From the NCBI GenBank assembly GCA_964036295.1, contig OZ038469.1, positions 6,588,067 to 6,652,066 of the forward strand: DNA of 64,000 nucleotides, given 5' to 3'. The position numbers and the translations under genes were made by a program. The stretch comes from Plumapathes pennacea (taxonomy: Eukaryota > Cnidaria > Anthozoa > Antipatharia > Myriopathidae). This document shows positions 22,327 through 33,831 of the stretch, one piece after another. Under the pieces are notes generated by a model. The model saw nothing but the letters and a program-made list of their open reading frames with translations. It had not been told where the DNA came from and did no database searches. Within the stretch, counting starts at the first letter, position 1, and every line of letters begins with the position of its first letter.

Positions 22327-22723
22327 AGGTAGGGACACCCGGGCCCCTGAGTCACACTGCACCCCGAGACACTTATACTCATATGTAAACAACAAAGCAG
22401 GCGTGGCCGAGTCGGTTTTGCCTTCAGTTTCACCATGGCGGATCCAAGAGCTCTCGTGGCTTTCCTGATCGGTTTGATAAATTTCATAGCTGCCAGTTAC
22501 ATTGAACTCCAGGGGGCTTTCATGGTTTTTTACTTAATCTTTGTCAACAAGAGGACAGCTTTTGCGTGGAATCTTCTGTTCAATATAATTATTCATTGGT
22601 GAAGTTGGAAGAAACGAGAGCGAGGAGAGAGTTGACCCGGGCAAAAGCGGTTTGCATACAAATTTGACCCTACCCGAGTGGCTCGGGGACCCACGTAACT
22701 CGGGTAGCCGGGTGTCCCTACCT
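22327..22723. mobile_element. Nested short inverted-repeat unit
   Basis: Sixteen bases, AGGTAGGGACACCCGG, are repeated in inverted form at the two borders. Partial similarity continues inward (CCCTGAGTCAC against CCCGAGTTACG). The 397-bp unit lies inside the Ginger element. No target-site duplication is obvious. Confidence 0.5.
22435..22602 (+). CDS. Small hydrophobic ORF in the nested unit
   Basis: Fifty-five codons, starting MADPRALVAFLIGLINFIAA and ending NLLFNIIIHW, with two hydrophobic segments that could span a membrane. The ATG lies in a Kozak-like context (CACCATGG). A tRNA-like A-box stretch (GGCGTGGCCGAGTCGG) is 30 bp upstream. It may be host sequence captured by the element or chance. 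No family recognised. Confidence 0.25.
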   Translation: MADPRALVAFLIGLINFIAASYIELQGAFMVFYLIFVNKRTAFAWNLLFNIIIHW

Positions 22724-23723
22724 CCGTACAAATAAACCCTAAAGCAACCTGCTGTTCAAATTGAGGTGACAGGAATAGCCGGCTAATCCAACTGGACAAT
22801 TGTTTACCATTATCAAAGAGTCGAAAGAGGTGTCCCAGATCAGATTCAAAACATTCATGAGGGACAGACACTCTTGTCACAGCTGTGTAGTTTGGTCGAC
22901 AATAGTAATGTTATTTAAAAAACTGCAATACCAACAAGAGTGGTACAGTGTGATGCTCGTGTTTATTTTTCGCGGATTTTCCTTTCTTGCACTTCTCATC
23001 TCAATCACAATAACAAAGGCACGCAGTTCCCCTGGGACCCGCTATTGTTAACAGTTGGAGGTTTACAGCTGATCGACCAAGTGAGTGAGCAAATGAACTT
23101 TTCCCCCTAACTGCTATAACTCTTTCATTGCTTCGCATTCACGAGTTAAAAATACAGTATTTCCCCATTTCATTTTCGGTGTTTAAACACGCCTGATGGC
23201 TCGCTCTGTAGTAGTCGGGCTGGCACTAACGCATGTCGTGTCTCCACATTTCCATAGGCTTCACTTCTGACTTTATCGGGATGGAATTAGAGTTTTCAAC
23301 ACTTTCCCCCGACATGTTACCATTGAGCAAAAGGCAAACTGAATTTTGGGTAGGCGGGCTGATCATGTGAGATTTTTGGGCAGGGCGATTTTCATACGAA
23401 AGACTGCGATAAACGGTAAATTAATTGTCTAGACAGTCGCTTAAATTGTACAGAGATTACATTGACAACTACGGAGAAGAAACAAAAATGCTAACCACAG
23501 AGAATAACTTTTTTCCCTTAATTTTTCAATAATTGCAAGATGGATCCTGTCTTTTAAAGAGTGTTAATTAAAATTAGGAACTTTTCACAAGAGAAAACTG
23601 TAATCGAAAGCTCGGCGTGTCTAGACATTGTCTGGCGCCAGCTGTATACCGTCGTCACAGACGTTGATCTGATGAAGGTAATGCTGTATTGCTGTTCTCG
23701 CCTTCTCTTGTAGTTTATAGTTT
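22724..23723. other. Ginger 5' region without recognised gene
   Basis: No domain or repeat recognised up to the integrase frame. Pyrimidine tracts near 23690-23715 end in TTGTAG and could be an acceptor for the integrase exon. Confidence 0.4.
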
Positions 23724-26221
23724 ATGAAGTCTCTTTATTTCGGAAGCGTACTTCTTGTAATTATCTCAGCTTGCATCTACCGTGGATTTGCGATAACAGC
23801 ACTGGACAATGAAACCTACGAAATCTTCATGCAGATGATCAAGGGAGAATTTGACATTCCAGTGAGGGAACAAACGGAGAAGCAAAACTCCGCACGGGTA
23901 AGGTTCTGGCGAAACAAAGACAAGCTTTCCCTGGAATCAGGCGCATTGTGCTTCAAAGGCAATCGTGAAGAAATCTGCCCTGAAAGACGTCACGAAGAAA
24001 TCCTTCAAAAAATCCAAGGGATCAGGCACGAGAAAAATATACCACAAGCTCAAGGATTGTTACAGTGGTATCTCTGAACGCAATGTCCACAAAGTGCTGT
24101 TGAAGTCCACTATTTACCAGAAACTCAACGTTCGCTTTACAAACAGGGCAAGGCTTCGTCCGATTCAGGCAAGAGGTGTTCAAATACGCCATCAGATCGA
24201 CTTGATAGACATGCAGAAAATACAGACCAAATACGGAGGCAAGTTGTTCAAGTATGTGCTTTCAATCATGGATGTTTTCAGCCGCTATCATTGGTTGATC
24301 CCATTAGAACGAAAGCTACCTTCCAACGTAGCGCGGGAGCTGATACACATTTATAGGGAACATAGAGCTCCTCGTGTAATACAGCATGACCAAGGAACAG
24401 AATTCGATGGAGCAGTACATCGCCTTTGCAAAAAACTTGAAATCAAAGTTATTAAAGGCCGTCCTTACCATCCCCAATCGCAGGGTAAGGTAGAGAGAGC
24501 TCATAGGACATTTAAGAAAAAACTGAGGTTCGATTTCCTTGTGATGAAGAAGGCCGGCGTTAACTGGGTCAAGAGGGTACCGAACTACGCCGAGGCCCTT
24601 AACCAAGACCCAAAAGAGGAACTTGCTTGGAAATCACCTTTTGAAATTTATTATGGGCGAAAGCCAAATCTTGTAGCTCAAACAGGAAACTCCCGCGTCA
24701 GTGAATGGGATATGCCTTTCAACACATACCAAGAAATGGTGAGTCCACGCTCTACGGACTACAGACGCCATTCAAAAAAATGTGAAAACCACGAGAGCAC
24801 AGGCTTTGTCTGCCACCGAGAAGTGTGCAAATCGGATGGTAGAGAGAGGAGCCAGAATACACCCCCTTTCTGTTTACAACGTTGGTGAGGCTGTCTTGAT
24901 TAGATATCCCGGCACTGGCAGTAAGTTGGCGAAAAAGAGGTATGTTTTGGAAGCACAAGTCTTGAAAAGAAATGTTGAGGAAAACTTGTATAAAGTTGCC
25001 TTTTCTTCGCCAACATCAATTAAGCGCATGACAAGATGGATTTCGATTACTGATATAACTAGCACAACAATGGAGAAGGAGCGAAAAAGAAAGAATAAGG
25101 CAAAGAATGCAGAAATGAAAAGTGATAGAGGGAGCCATCGTAAAAAATATAAAATAACATACAACAGTGAAAGACATTTCATGGAAGATCGTCTCAGTTC
25201 TGCCCATTATTCAATCACATACGATCCGCCAGGTGATGGAAATTGCCAGTTTGCAGTTTTATGCGAGTCATTCCGAAGCATTGGACTGCATCGCTCAGTG
25301 AATAATATTCGTCAGCAGATCGTGGAATATTTAACAACTCAACCCCACATGCAGAACTATAAGACAGTTGCATGGTCGACATATCTGGAGGCTATGGCGC
25401 AAGACGGCACATACGGTGATCATCTCACTCTACAAGCTGCGGCTGAACTCTATAATGTGGCGCTTGTTGTCATTTCTTCCCTTGGACCTGCTGCAATTGC
25501 AGTTATTTCATCCATGAATTCACTTCCCATTTGCACTTTTTACATTGGTCACTTTGCAGAAGGGGATGGGGAACACTATGTTGGACTGCAGAACAATCCT
25601 GCGTGGCACGACATGGCAACATTATCACCGGCGATCAGACTACTTGGGTCGACCAACACATTGGACCAACAGCCTTTCTCCGACTCAAGTGGCAGCATCA
25701 GTGAAAGCCCACCCGATGTGCACTGGCACGCCCAAGAGGAGGTGAACGAACGCCCTGAATCAGATTGTGATGATCGACCCTCCTCCTGGACTTCGGACTT
25801 GCCCGTACAGAGTGAAATGCCAATTGAAAACAATCCACCACTGTCTTACGAATCAACAAGTGCAGAAGTACATGCAACTGTCTTAAACGAAGATATTCTA
25901 GAACACATCATACAACAAACTCTTGCACTATTCCCGTATATGAGGCAAGCCTTGAGAGCCGTTTCTCGGTTATTTAGAGATATCACTGATAAAGAACCTG
26001 CACCGATGGTATACATACCAGAACTTGACAATATCACAGACATTCGACAGGTTAGCATGCGAAAAGTTATGTCCATCAAAGGAAAGGCAAGCGGGGCGGT
26101 TATTCGACTTCGCCAGATCATAAATCATGTTAAGTGGGCGTCGGCATGGTTGAGTTTTATTGCACGAGGATCTAGCTGGTATGGCATTACCCATATCTAC
26201 TGGAAGAACCGCAAGAAATAA
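23724..26221 (+). pseudogene. Ginger integrase fused to OTU protease
   Basis: Three frames make one protein of about 800 residues. The first (from about 23790) carries ALDNETYEIFMQMIKGEFD up to ERRHEEILQKIQ. A frameshift near 24010-24030 leads into TRKIYHKLKDCYSGI and the integrase core, with Asp in HQIDLIDMQ, Asp in IQHDQGTEFDG and Glu in YHPQSQGKVERAHRT, so all three catalytic positions are present. A second 1-nt shift lies at an A7 run (about 24774-24780). After it come a GPY/F-like segment (YNVGEAVLIRYPGTGSKLAK), a basic linker, and an OTU domain with Asp/Cys in PGDGNCQFAV and His in GEHYVGL. The integrase would cut and join the element ends. The OTU part is a deubiquitinase-type fold whose role here is unknown. 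Apart from the two frameshifts it looks well preserved. Confidence 0.85.
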
Positions 26222-26486
26222 GCAACTTATTTGGACAATATTGATTCAGTTGACGTGGGAGTACGAGAGGCTCTCCTGGCATTTTCTTTGTTCTCCTGGC
26301 GTGCTCTGAAACTGTGTATGTAGCGCCTGCGCCAGCTGTCATTGTTTCAACAGCTTCACAGCACAAGTTTTTCATGGCGATAATTCAAATTTAGCGTTTC
26401 TTTCGTTGATACAAAAGCTGCAAATAAGGTGTGAATGTGTAGTTAAGATTTCAACATTCAACATCCTAATTGTTCCACTTAGTGGA

Positions 26487-26618
26487 GCTAAAGGAGTTGT
26501 TACATTTTGCGTCAAAAGTTGTTACACTTTGGGTTAATGTTACATTTTGTGGTGGGAGTTGTTACATTTTGCGTTAATGTTACATTTTGCGTTGATTGTT
26601 ACATTTTGTGGCGTAACA
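26487..26618. repeat. Ginger right TIR, iteron-built
   Basis: Reverse complement of the left TIR over 132 bp, with six TGTTACATTTTGCG-type units. Confidence 0.85.
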
Positions 26619-26914
26619 ACAGTCATCTTGAAATGGCTTAATGACACTTAAACATTTTTTGTACTTTGAATTGTAGCACTTGGTTTATTTGCTCATCTTG
26701 TGAAATGTGACCTGAGTGGTCCTAAAATACGTATTCTGAAATCTGGAAAGCGTCTTTTGCAAGTTACCACCAAGGATGTCCCATACGAAATGAACAACAC
26801 TGTGCAGCCCTGCAACATCACTTCCAAACCGCTGCATAGCCAAAATGCAGCTAATCTACAGCGCTTTTGAAGCTGTTTGGCAGTGGAAGTCAAATTGCAG
26901 CTCGCTGCCATACC

Positions 26915-27180
26915 GCTCCACAGCGCCTACAGCAGTGTGCATCCTTTTGCAGTCACTCTGCAGCGCCATTTGTAGCTGTCAAGTGGCTGCCATTTCGCTG
27001 CATGGTGCTGCGTAAACCACTTATCAGGAAATCAATTATCCCATCACGCTCCACAGCGCCTACAGCGGTGTGCATCATTTTGCAGCCACTCTGCAACGCC
27101 ATTTGTAGCTGTCAAGTGGCTATTTCACTGCATGGCGCTGCGAAAACCACTCATCGCGAAATAAATTATCCCATCAGCTC
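26915..27180. repeat. Two-copy tandem repeat of about 131 bp
   Basis: GCTCCACAGCGCCTACAGC begins at 26915 and again at 27048, and GCTCCACA starts once more at 27177. The periods are 133 and 129 bp; the second copy lacks about four bases after AAGTGGCT. The words CTGCA and GCTGC are frequent throughout, and the zone 26800-26914 has the same composition. Confidence 0.8.
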
Positions 27181-27898
27181 CACAATATCTGGAAAGCTCG
27201 GCAGCAACGGCAAGAATTCAAAAATCTGTTTCTAAACTGCACACACCAAAGGCTTACTATTTTGTTAGTAACTAGGAAATAGCTGTTTTGTACAAAATTG
27301 TAATTTGTAATTCTGGCACTCATCTTGGCAGTGTGAGTAGACTGAAACTACATAAAAAAGTGTGTTTATGTACATGTACGTCGACACGACAAATCTATAA
27401 ATGTTTTCTTACCACCATTAAGAATGACTTCATCATCTCATTTGGCAGTTCCTGTTCGATCTGTAGCTTTGCACTTCGTAGAGAGGCCGTGCGTGACTGA
27501 GCCTTGCTGACGTATGTGCTTTATCCAGTGATGCCTAATTATCATGCGACAAAGGGTTTTCTTTTACCTCTGGAAGCTAATTAGCTCCATCCAATTCTGT
27601 GTTGTTATGGGTTCTTTCTGTGGAAGTCAGGCAATTGTAACCCTCAGAAAGGGTCTGTTCACCTCCGTGCATACGTATAATGTAAGAAAATCTATGTCTA
27701 CAAGGTTATGACCCTACAAGTCTAATCTGAAGGAATGTGTAAACCACCTTACACGTGATCCCATTTGCCCAATCAAAACGGGTATATTCATTTAAACCGA
27801 AAAAACGGGACATGCAAATCCGTTGGAAGACGGTTGTTTGTTTGCGCGTGCTGTAACTAACGTTCTGGTGCAAGTGATTTTGGGAGACATTGTTTCCG
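27181..27898. other. Non-coding stretch
   Basis: No gene, RNA or repeat recognised. Confidence 0.45.
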
Positions 27899-28076
27899 GC
27901 ATGTTTGCACTTGTTAAGCGAACAGCAATTTAGTGTTGTGGAAGCAAAAGATATTGTCCTCGATTCAAATGATGGAGAATTACAAGAGGGAACTGTATAT
28001 CCTGTAAAATGGAGACAAGAAGCGCTGTAAGTGGTTGGAGTCTACCTACGATGCAGAGGTCAAGTCCATCTCAGGT
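27899..28076 (+). pseudogene. Candidate first exon with frame breaks
   Basis: MFALVKRTA starts near 27901. QQFSVVEAKDIVLDSNDGEL then EGTVYPVKW lies in a second frame, and RCKWLESTYDAEVKSIS in a third, ending at a donor (CAGGTACG) near 28076. A hydrophobic start, a short acidic helix and a VKW-type strand resemble the N-terminal module of multicopy cnidarian proteins that often precede BEN-type domains. That comparison is from memory. At least two frame changes in 180 bp mark it as decayed. Confidence 0.35.
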
Positions 28077-29550
28077 ACGTTCCGTATCATTCCTTGCTTC
28101 ACTTGGTCCGGTAAAATTGTCATTTAAACGTTATACAAACAATTTTACAGTTGCTTACAGAATGACTATATAGCACGTTAATTCTCGTCCGAATCAAGTT
28201 CAGAATCACAATCTTTTGTATACAGTACCAGTTACAAATTGGGGGGCTGGGAGCAAGAAGGGCCTATGTAGGATTTGAGGTCATTTTTCGATTTTAAAGC
28301 TTTTTGATTGAAACTCCGTAAGGTGTTGTCTTTTAACGTAAAAACATGTGTTCAGTTGTTTTTTTTTTGTGATTTCCCGTTTGGGAAGCCTAAAACCAGC
28401 CCTTAGAAACGGACCTATCTGCTTAGCAATGGCCTGATTTGGCGGAAACTAGCTATTGTTATGCATAATCGCGGTTGTGCAGTGGCACGGTAAGTTTAAG
28501 TCTATTGTTTTGCCATAATTAGTTTACTGACAACGACCTTCTCTGCGTCAGGAACAGTAATATTTATTTTGGCTTGGCTGCGTCAAATCGCATTCATTTT
28601 CCCTCAACACGAATAGCCGTCAAGTTATGAAATTTACATGAGCTTTCATTTACACAGGCGGTTTTCACCACCTGCTTTCTCTGTTTACTCACAGAAACAG
28701 AAACCGAAGCCGAAGTGTTTCGAAAATGACATACTTTTGCTTTTTCGAATCAATGCGTTTTTATTGCCGATTTCTTTTCTGCTGATGACACCGTACACTC
28801 GTAATATTTTGTTCAGTGGTGCACTTTCGTTCGCTCATGCACACTTCACGGACGGAAGGTTTGCGCATTCTATCAGCTCTTTCTGAAACAAGACAGAAAA
28901 GCCTTCCGCTCGCAAAGCCAACTGCAACACAAGGGAAAGAAAGTGAACTGTCCTGAAGCGAATTCAACTATATTATTGGCAAAACGGAGCAGCACTTGTG
29001 GAACATGCGTGCGACCAATGTTGACTTGATTAGCTTCACACATACAGCAATGGCACGGTAACAACAAAGCATGAAGCGCACACTTTATATTATATAATAT
29101 AAACATGATATTAAAAAAACTCTGAACAAGAACATTTTGAACAGAATCTACAATATAAAAAAAGGCAATGTTCAGGATGATGAAGGGCTGGCAGGGACAT
29201 CAGCATACGGCAAGGAAGCAGAAGAGAAGAGAGGACGGCTGACGAGGTGATGTAGCGGATGTAAAGGAAAACAATGGCTGGTCCAGGCTGTGGCACTGGT
29301 TGCTGATGAGGAACAAACATAAACCATATAAAGACAAAACAGACTACAGCTAGGTAAAGTCATCCGGAACACGAGCCGTATTTGCTTGACAATGCTCGAG
29401 GGTTTTCCCCTTGTCGAAGCGGGCGAGGCTAGGTCAATCCGTATGCACTATATCTAAAGTTGCCTGATAGCAGACAGGAAGAGCTATTTACTTTCAGTGT
29501 TATGCAAATCGTGTTGAAACATAAAGCAACATAGAATTTGTATTGCTCAC
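28077..29550. other. Non-coding stretch
   Basis: Nothing firmly recognised. The frames at 28638-29372 on both strands mirror one another and lack motifs. Confidence 0.4.
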
Positions 29551-29700
29551 CTTCTGCTCAAAAGCAACAATTTCTTTGCAAAATAAAATTAAACCGAGCC
29601 AGCGTTCATCCTTCTGAAAATAAAAAATAAAAAAAAAGAACACGTTATCTTGTTTTATGAAAAAAACAATCTGAGTAGCTGCAATACTCACCATTTCCAT
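29551..29700 (-). CDS. Two small exons of an unknown gene
   Basis: Reverse-strand exon 1 is 29700-29692 (MEM) with donor GTGAGT. Exon 2 is 29613-29551 (KDERWLGLILFCKEIVAFEQ then K), with acceptor TTTTCAG and donor GTGAGC, phase 0 on both sides. The pattern of a tiny first exon then a short exon recalls the P2X7-like gene at 12.8 kb. The continuation downstream was not found; a Gln/Pro-rich frame at 29111-29300 is possible but unsupported. Confidence 0.35.
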
Positions 29701-30245
29701 TGACCACTGTTATCTTGTTTGGAATCTTGCGCTGGCGACGTGTTCACAGTTTGCCTTCAAGCGGACTTTAAAAGTGTCCCATTTAAAAACAATCGATCAC
29801 TGGTTTGATATCAGAGATGAACGGTTGGTGGTCTTGGGTCCAAGTATCAGATTACTAGGACACTTCTAATTTGATTGGTTCAAGAGGCAAGGTGAGTGTG
29901 ACATCAGAAATCGGGTTTCTTTTTTTAATCAGTGTTGTCATTGATGTGCACGTGTTCAACAAGATTTCTTAACAATGAACCAATCGAGATATATTGGCAG
30001 CCAGGTTAGTAATAACTGCAATTAATCAGTCTCAATGACGTCCAGCGATTGTATATTTTAACGAAATGTGCATATGCTGTTCATTGAAAGTTTTCTTAAG
30101 TGACGAATTTCGACAAGTGGTGCGAAATATTCAAGGTAGCCCGGGTGTCGGAAGAGACTTTTCAACCGGACAGGAAGTCAAACAACTGTGGCTGTTCCCT
30201 TTCAGTCAGCTTTACAATGTAATGGCGATTTCATATTTCTTCTAG

Positions 30246-33200
30246 ATCTTTAGGCGAATTCAAGAATACTCCTGCATTAATGGTCTGCTCTGGATTGGGA
30301 GCGAGAGTGCCTTAGTCCAAATTGACGACAATCTGCGACCACTATTTCCCAATTTATCGCTGGTAACCTGCCGATGTTTGATGTAAGTGTTACTGACTAA
30401 CAGTGCATACTCAATTTCAACTTAGAGGTTTATTCCATACTATACTCTGTGTCACGGGTTTCGACAAAAGACTGACCCCCTTTATAAAATGCTGACCCCC
30501 CTATAAAACACTGACCCCATCCAAAAACGATCACATCAACTAGTATAATGTCCGGGCTCTGTTTTCTGAGGCTAGCGAAGCGAACCGAAGAGTCATAACA
30601 TTAAAATGCTATGCTTGAAACACGTAAAGCGTTTCAAAACACTATACCTTCAAACTCCCAATACATCTCCAGATCTGCATGATCATGCTATGGTGATGCT
30701 TGCTCCAGTGCCTGTTTACTACAGAAATCACAAATAAACTTGATCTTGTGTAATTACTGACTAAAGTCATCATGTAATTTTCCCTCTACCGTAGTTTTAC
30801 TGTAGTGTGTAACCATCTGAAATATAATACAGGTATACATAATCCCTTAATAACAACCAGAACTTTCGTGACTGAATAAATAAATCAATAACATACACAG
30901 GTTTTCTCTACTGTCTTTTCTGTGCGGCAATAATTAGCAACATAAAGATACTGGGGATGTGATGAAAACTGCCTTTTAACACCTATAAATGCTGAAGAAT
31001 ATATTGATTTTATATAGGACTGTATGAAGATATGTATGCATAAATGTATTACTGCGCAGAAATACATTATATTGGGATCTTTCAAATCTTTATATAATTT
31101 TACAGTTACCAGAATCTTAAATAGGAAGCGGCTGAAGCATTTTGCTGTATTGTGCTAGTTCATTACACAATATTTATGTGGTCACGTGTCAGATATATTT
31201 GTATATCTATATGTTTGTATATGACAACCTTTTCGGGATTGATATATATATATATTGCATGTTGTCGTCACAACCAAAGCTTAATTTCGGCCTCGAATAT
31301 TCCAGCCATAGTAAAATAAATACAAACATTTTAGAGTCATAGCGGTTTTGTTGTGATGCTAACCGTTTCAAAGTGATGAAAGCGGCAAACTGTCTCACTG
31401 TGTTGCTCATCACGTGGGTGTTCCAATGAAAGGCACCAAATTAGGGATTAGGAACCTGAACCCAGACCACCAACCATCCATTCCCTGGGATCGACAAACA
31501 TGGTAAGTTGATTTGGTCCATCCGTGTTATGCTTTTTGTTTAATACTCAACGACTTTGCTCTAATTTATCTTTCAGCCAGACGTCAGCATGGGTATTCCC
31601 TCGCCCTCCAGTGCTCCACCTAAATGGGTCGTGAAGGCCCTTTTGGAGGCTTATGTGTTTGTAAGTTTGCTCGAAGCAGTTCGTTATAACGTATGATTTG
31701 ATGTGGGAATACTGAACGCCTTTGAAGAATTTTAAGCACGTTTAGAGCGTTAGCCTATGGATTGGAGTAAAGTGAAGGACAAAGCCCAGGGTTCAATTCC
31801 GGCACCAAATCATCCTCATTATATCTATCATCAACCTCTATATTTATATACGTTTTATCTCCACACTGACGCAATAAACAAGGACTAATAAGCATTCGAT
31901 TATGTTATTTCCTCCGCGTGCAGTAAAACAATCAGCAGACGTACTTTGTTACCCTCTAAGTAAGTTAGTTAACTACGTGCCAGACGATGGTAAAATACCG
32001 CAACAGTGGAAACTTGGGGAAGTTGCACCTGTCTATAAGAAGAACTGTGCCTTAAACAAATCAAACTATAGGCCAATTACCATTCTGCCATCACTCTCAA
32101 AAGTGTTTGAGAGGCTAATGCACGCCAGAGTGAGCCCCCACTTTGAGAACATTTTTCATAAGTACGTATTCGCCTACAGGAAACATCATGGTTGTGATGC
32201 TGCTTTGCTCAGCCTAACCGAACAGTGGAAAAAGGAACTCGATAACCACAAAATTATTGGTCTCGTCTCGATGGACCTGTCAAAGGCATTCGACACACTG
32301 CCGCATGAGCTAATAATAAAAAAGCTGAGGCTATACGGAGCTGACGACAAAACAGTCGAACTCTTTAAGGATTATCTATCAAATCGCCGTCAACGAGTTA
32401 AGATCGGAAACAGCTACTCCGCCTGGCAGAGCATCACGGCCGGAGTCCCACAGGGCTCCATACTTGGCCCTGTCTTATTCAACATTTTCATGAATGATCT
32501 TGCTTATGTTGTTAAACAAAGCTTATTGTCAGCTTATGCTGACGACACACAAATCTTCCATGCAGATAAAGATCCTAACAAAGTCAAAGAAACCATAAAC
32601 GATGATTTATCTAACGTCGATAAATGGTACAAAGAAAACGGAATGAAAAGAAACCCCTCTAAGTATCAAGCAATGATCTTGGGTAAAACACAGAAAAAAC
32701 TAAAATTTCATTGCGAGAACACAGTCATCCCGAACAGTGAAGCATTCGAGTTACTAGGTGTCACCGTGGATAACAAACTTAAATTTGACCTGCACACCGC
32801 TAAAGTCTGCAGGAAGGTATCTCAGCAGGTTGCTGTGTTAAGGCGTATGAGGAACATGAAATAAGGGTGAGAATCTACAAATCCTTTATTGTTCCACACT
32901 TTACTTACTGTGCAGAAACTTGGCATTTCTGCAGCAAGACGTCTGCTGAAAAACTAGATAAGGTAAATGAGCGTGCCGTCCGCTTCGTCTTCAGAGACAA
33001 AAGTACCCCGTATGAAGATCTACTCAAGAAGTTAGGCAGCACTTCATTAAGACACCAAAGAGCAATTAAAATCCTCAGTACTGTTTATAAGTTGATAAAT
33101 AATAGTAACACTCCAGAGAGCCTCTAAGGGGCCTACTCGAGTGCAGAAACAATGTATACAATTTAAGAGGAAAAGACATCCTGAAACTACCAAAGCCTAA

Positions 33201-33831
33201 TACAACCACGTACGGTCTTAATTCGTGGCGTTACAAGGCTGTCAAGCTTTGGAATGCCCTCCCTGACACAGTGCGAATGGCAGCCAACCTTAAAGCCTTC
33301 AAGAAAGGTCTTTATGACATTGAATTATTATTATAATTATAATAATCATATTTTCTATTGCTTTTAGTCAATTTTACTCTGTATATATCTATGTATAGTC
33401 TTAATTACTTCTATTCTTATATATTAATTCAGCTTGTGGCATTACCTGTAAATTATCTTGTGTTTCCCGTATTCTGGGCACACTATCTATAGCTAAGTGT
33501 AATTGATCACGTAAAAAATAAAGGTTTATCTATCTTTATCTATCTATGTTATACCTGTGTCTTCATGAAAGAAAACAAACGTATTTTTGTTTAATTTGTA
33601 GATGTACCCTCGTATGACCGAAGAGCAGAGATCGTAAGTGTGTTAAAGTCTTTTGTGTTGCAGTGATGTTATTTTGCTTCAAATAGCCTGACTTTTCTGT
33701 CCTACCAATCTTCAAGTTTTTGTCACTAGTAGTCCTCATAGCGTCCAGGAGGATCACATACTGTACCTTTATTTTGTTTTAGGGCAATGGCAATGGAGCA
33801 TATTTATCTCCATAAACCTGAAGTGCAGGTA
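30246..33831 (+). CDS. Multi-exon gene of unknown function, LINE in an intron
   Basis: Exons are 30246-30382, 31466-31502 and 31577-31660, then, beyond an inserted LINE, 33602-33633 and 33787-33829. Donors are GTAAGT four times and GTATGT once, and every acceptor ends in AG. Junction phases are 2, 0, 0 and 2 and all agree. Encoded pieces include IQEYSCINGLLWIGSESALV, PPTIHSLGSTNM, SAPPKWVVKALLEAYVF, MYPRMTEEQRS and AMAMEHIYLHKPEVQ. A possible earlier exon ends at FDKWCEIFK (about 30133), and a later one may lie at 33999-34110 (TVQEITHKCFTLPQIELNKI). No start codon and no known domain were found. It is a candidate cellular or old element gene whose fourth intron absorbed the LINE. Confidence 0.45.
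30460..30525. repeat. Triple CTGACCCCC-TATAAAA repeat
   Basis: CTGACCCCCTTTATAAAATG, CTGACCCCCCTATAAAACA and CTGACCCCATCC follow each other with a 20-bp period. The TATAAAA parts would suit a TATA box, but no start follows closely. Confidence 0.55.
31735..31806 (+). other. Possible tRNA-like SINE head
   Basis: TTAGAGCGTTAGCCTATGG resembles a Pol III A box and GGGTTCAATTCC a B box, 40 bp apart, followed by GGCACCA. The arms do not fold into a clean tRNA, so a functional tRNA gene is unlikely. It directly precedes the LINE remnant. Confidence 0.3.
31890..33547 (+). mobile_element. 5'-truncated LINE (non-LTR retrotransposon)
   Basis: The reverse-transcriptase frame 31902-32864 has NYRPITILPSLSKVFERLM, SMDLSKAFDTLPHELIIKKL, AGVPQGSILGPVLFNIFMND and the catalytic YADD (LSAYADDTQIFHAD). 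One frame change near 32864 leads into 32867-33127 (YKSFIVPHFTYCAETWHFCS), and a second near 33127 leads into SWRYKAVKLWNALPD at about 33222-33260. It is the RT and C-terminal part only; the endonuclease is missing. The 3' end is AATAAAGG followed by (TATC)n-like repeats to about 33547, a tail typical of CR1/L2-group elements. It lies in an intron of the gene at 30246-33831. Confidence 0.85.

Larger units (their letters stand above)
22113..26618 (+). mobile_element. Ginger-type DNA transposon with 4-bp TSD
   Basis: The 4-bp word ACAG flanks both ends (22109-22112 and 26619-26622). The element starts TGTTACGCC and ends GGCGTAACA, and the terminal inverted repeats are 132 bp on each side. The main gene encodes a retroviral-type integrase with a GPY/F-like region and an OTU protease. 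A TGTNR terminus, a 4-bp duplication and a gypsy-like integrase define the Ginger superfamily (established knowledge). A second inverted-repeat unit (22327-22723) sits between the left end and the gene. Confidence 0.85.

Noticed and set aside
22395-22425. tRNA gene suggested by GGCGTGGCCGAGTCGG
   Set aside because: No matching B box or acceptor stem within 100 bp; only an A-box-like stretch.
31735-31806. Functional tRNA
   Set aside because: A and B boxes are present but the T and acceptor stems do not pair, so it is listed only as a possible SINE head.
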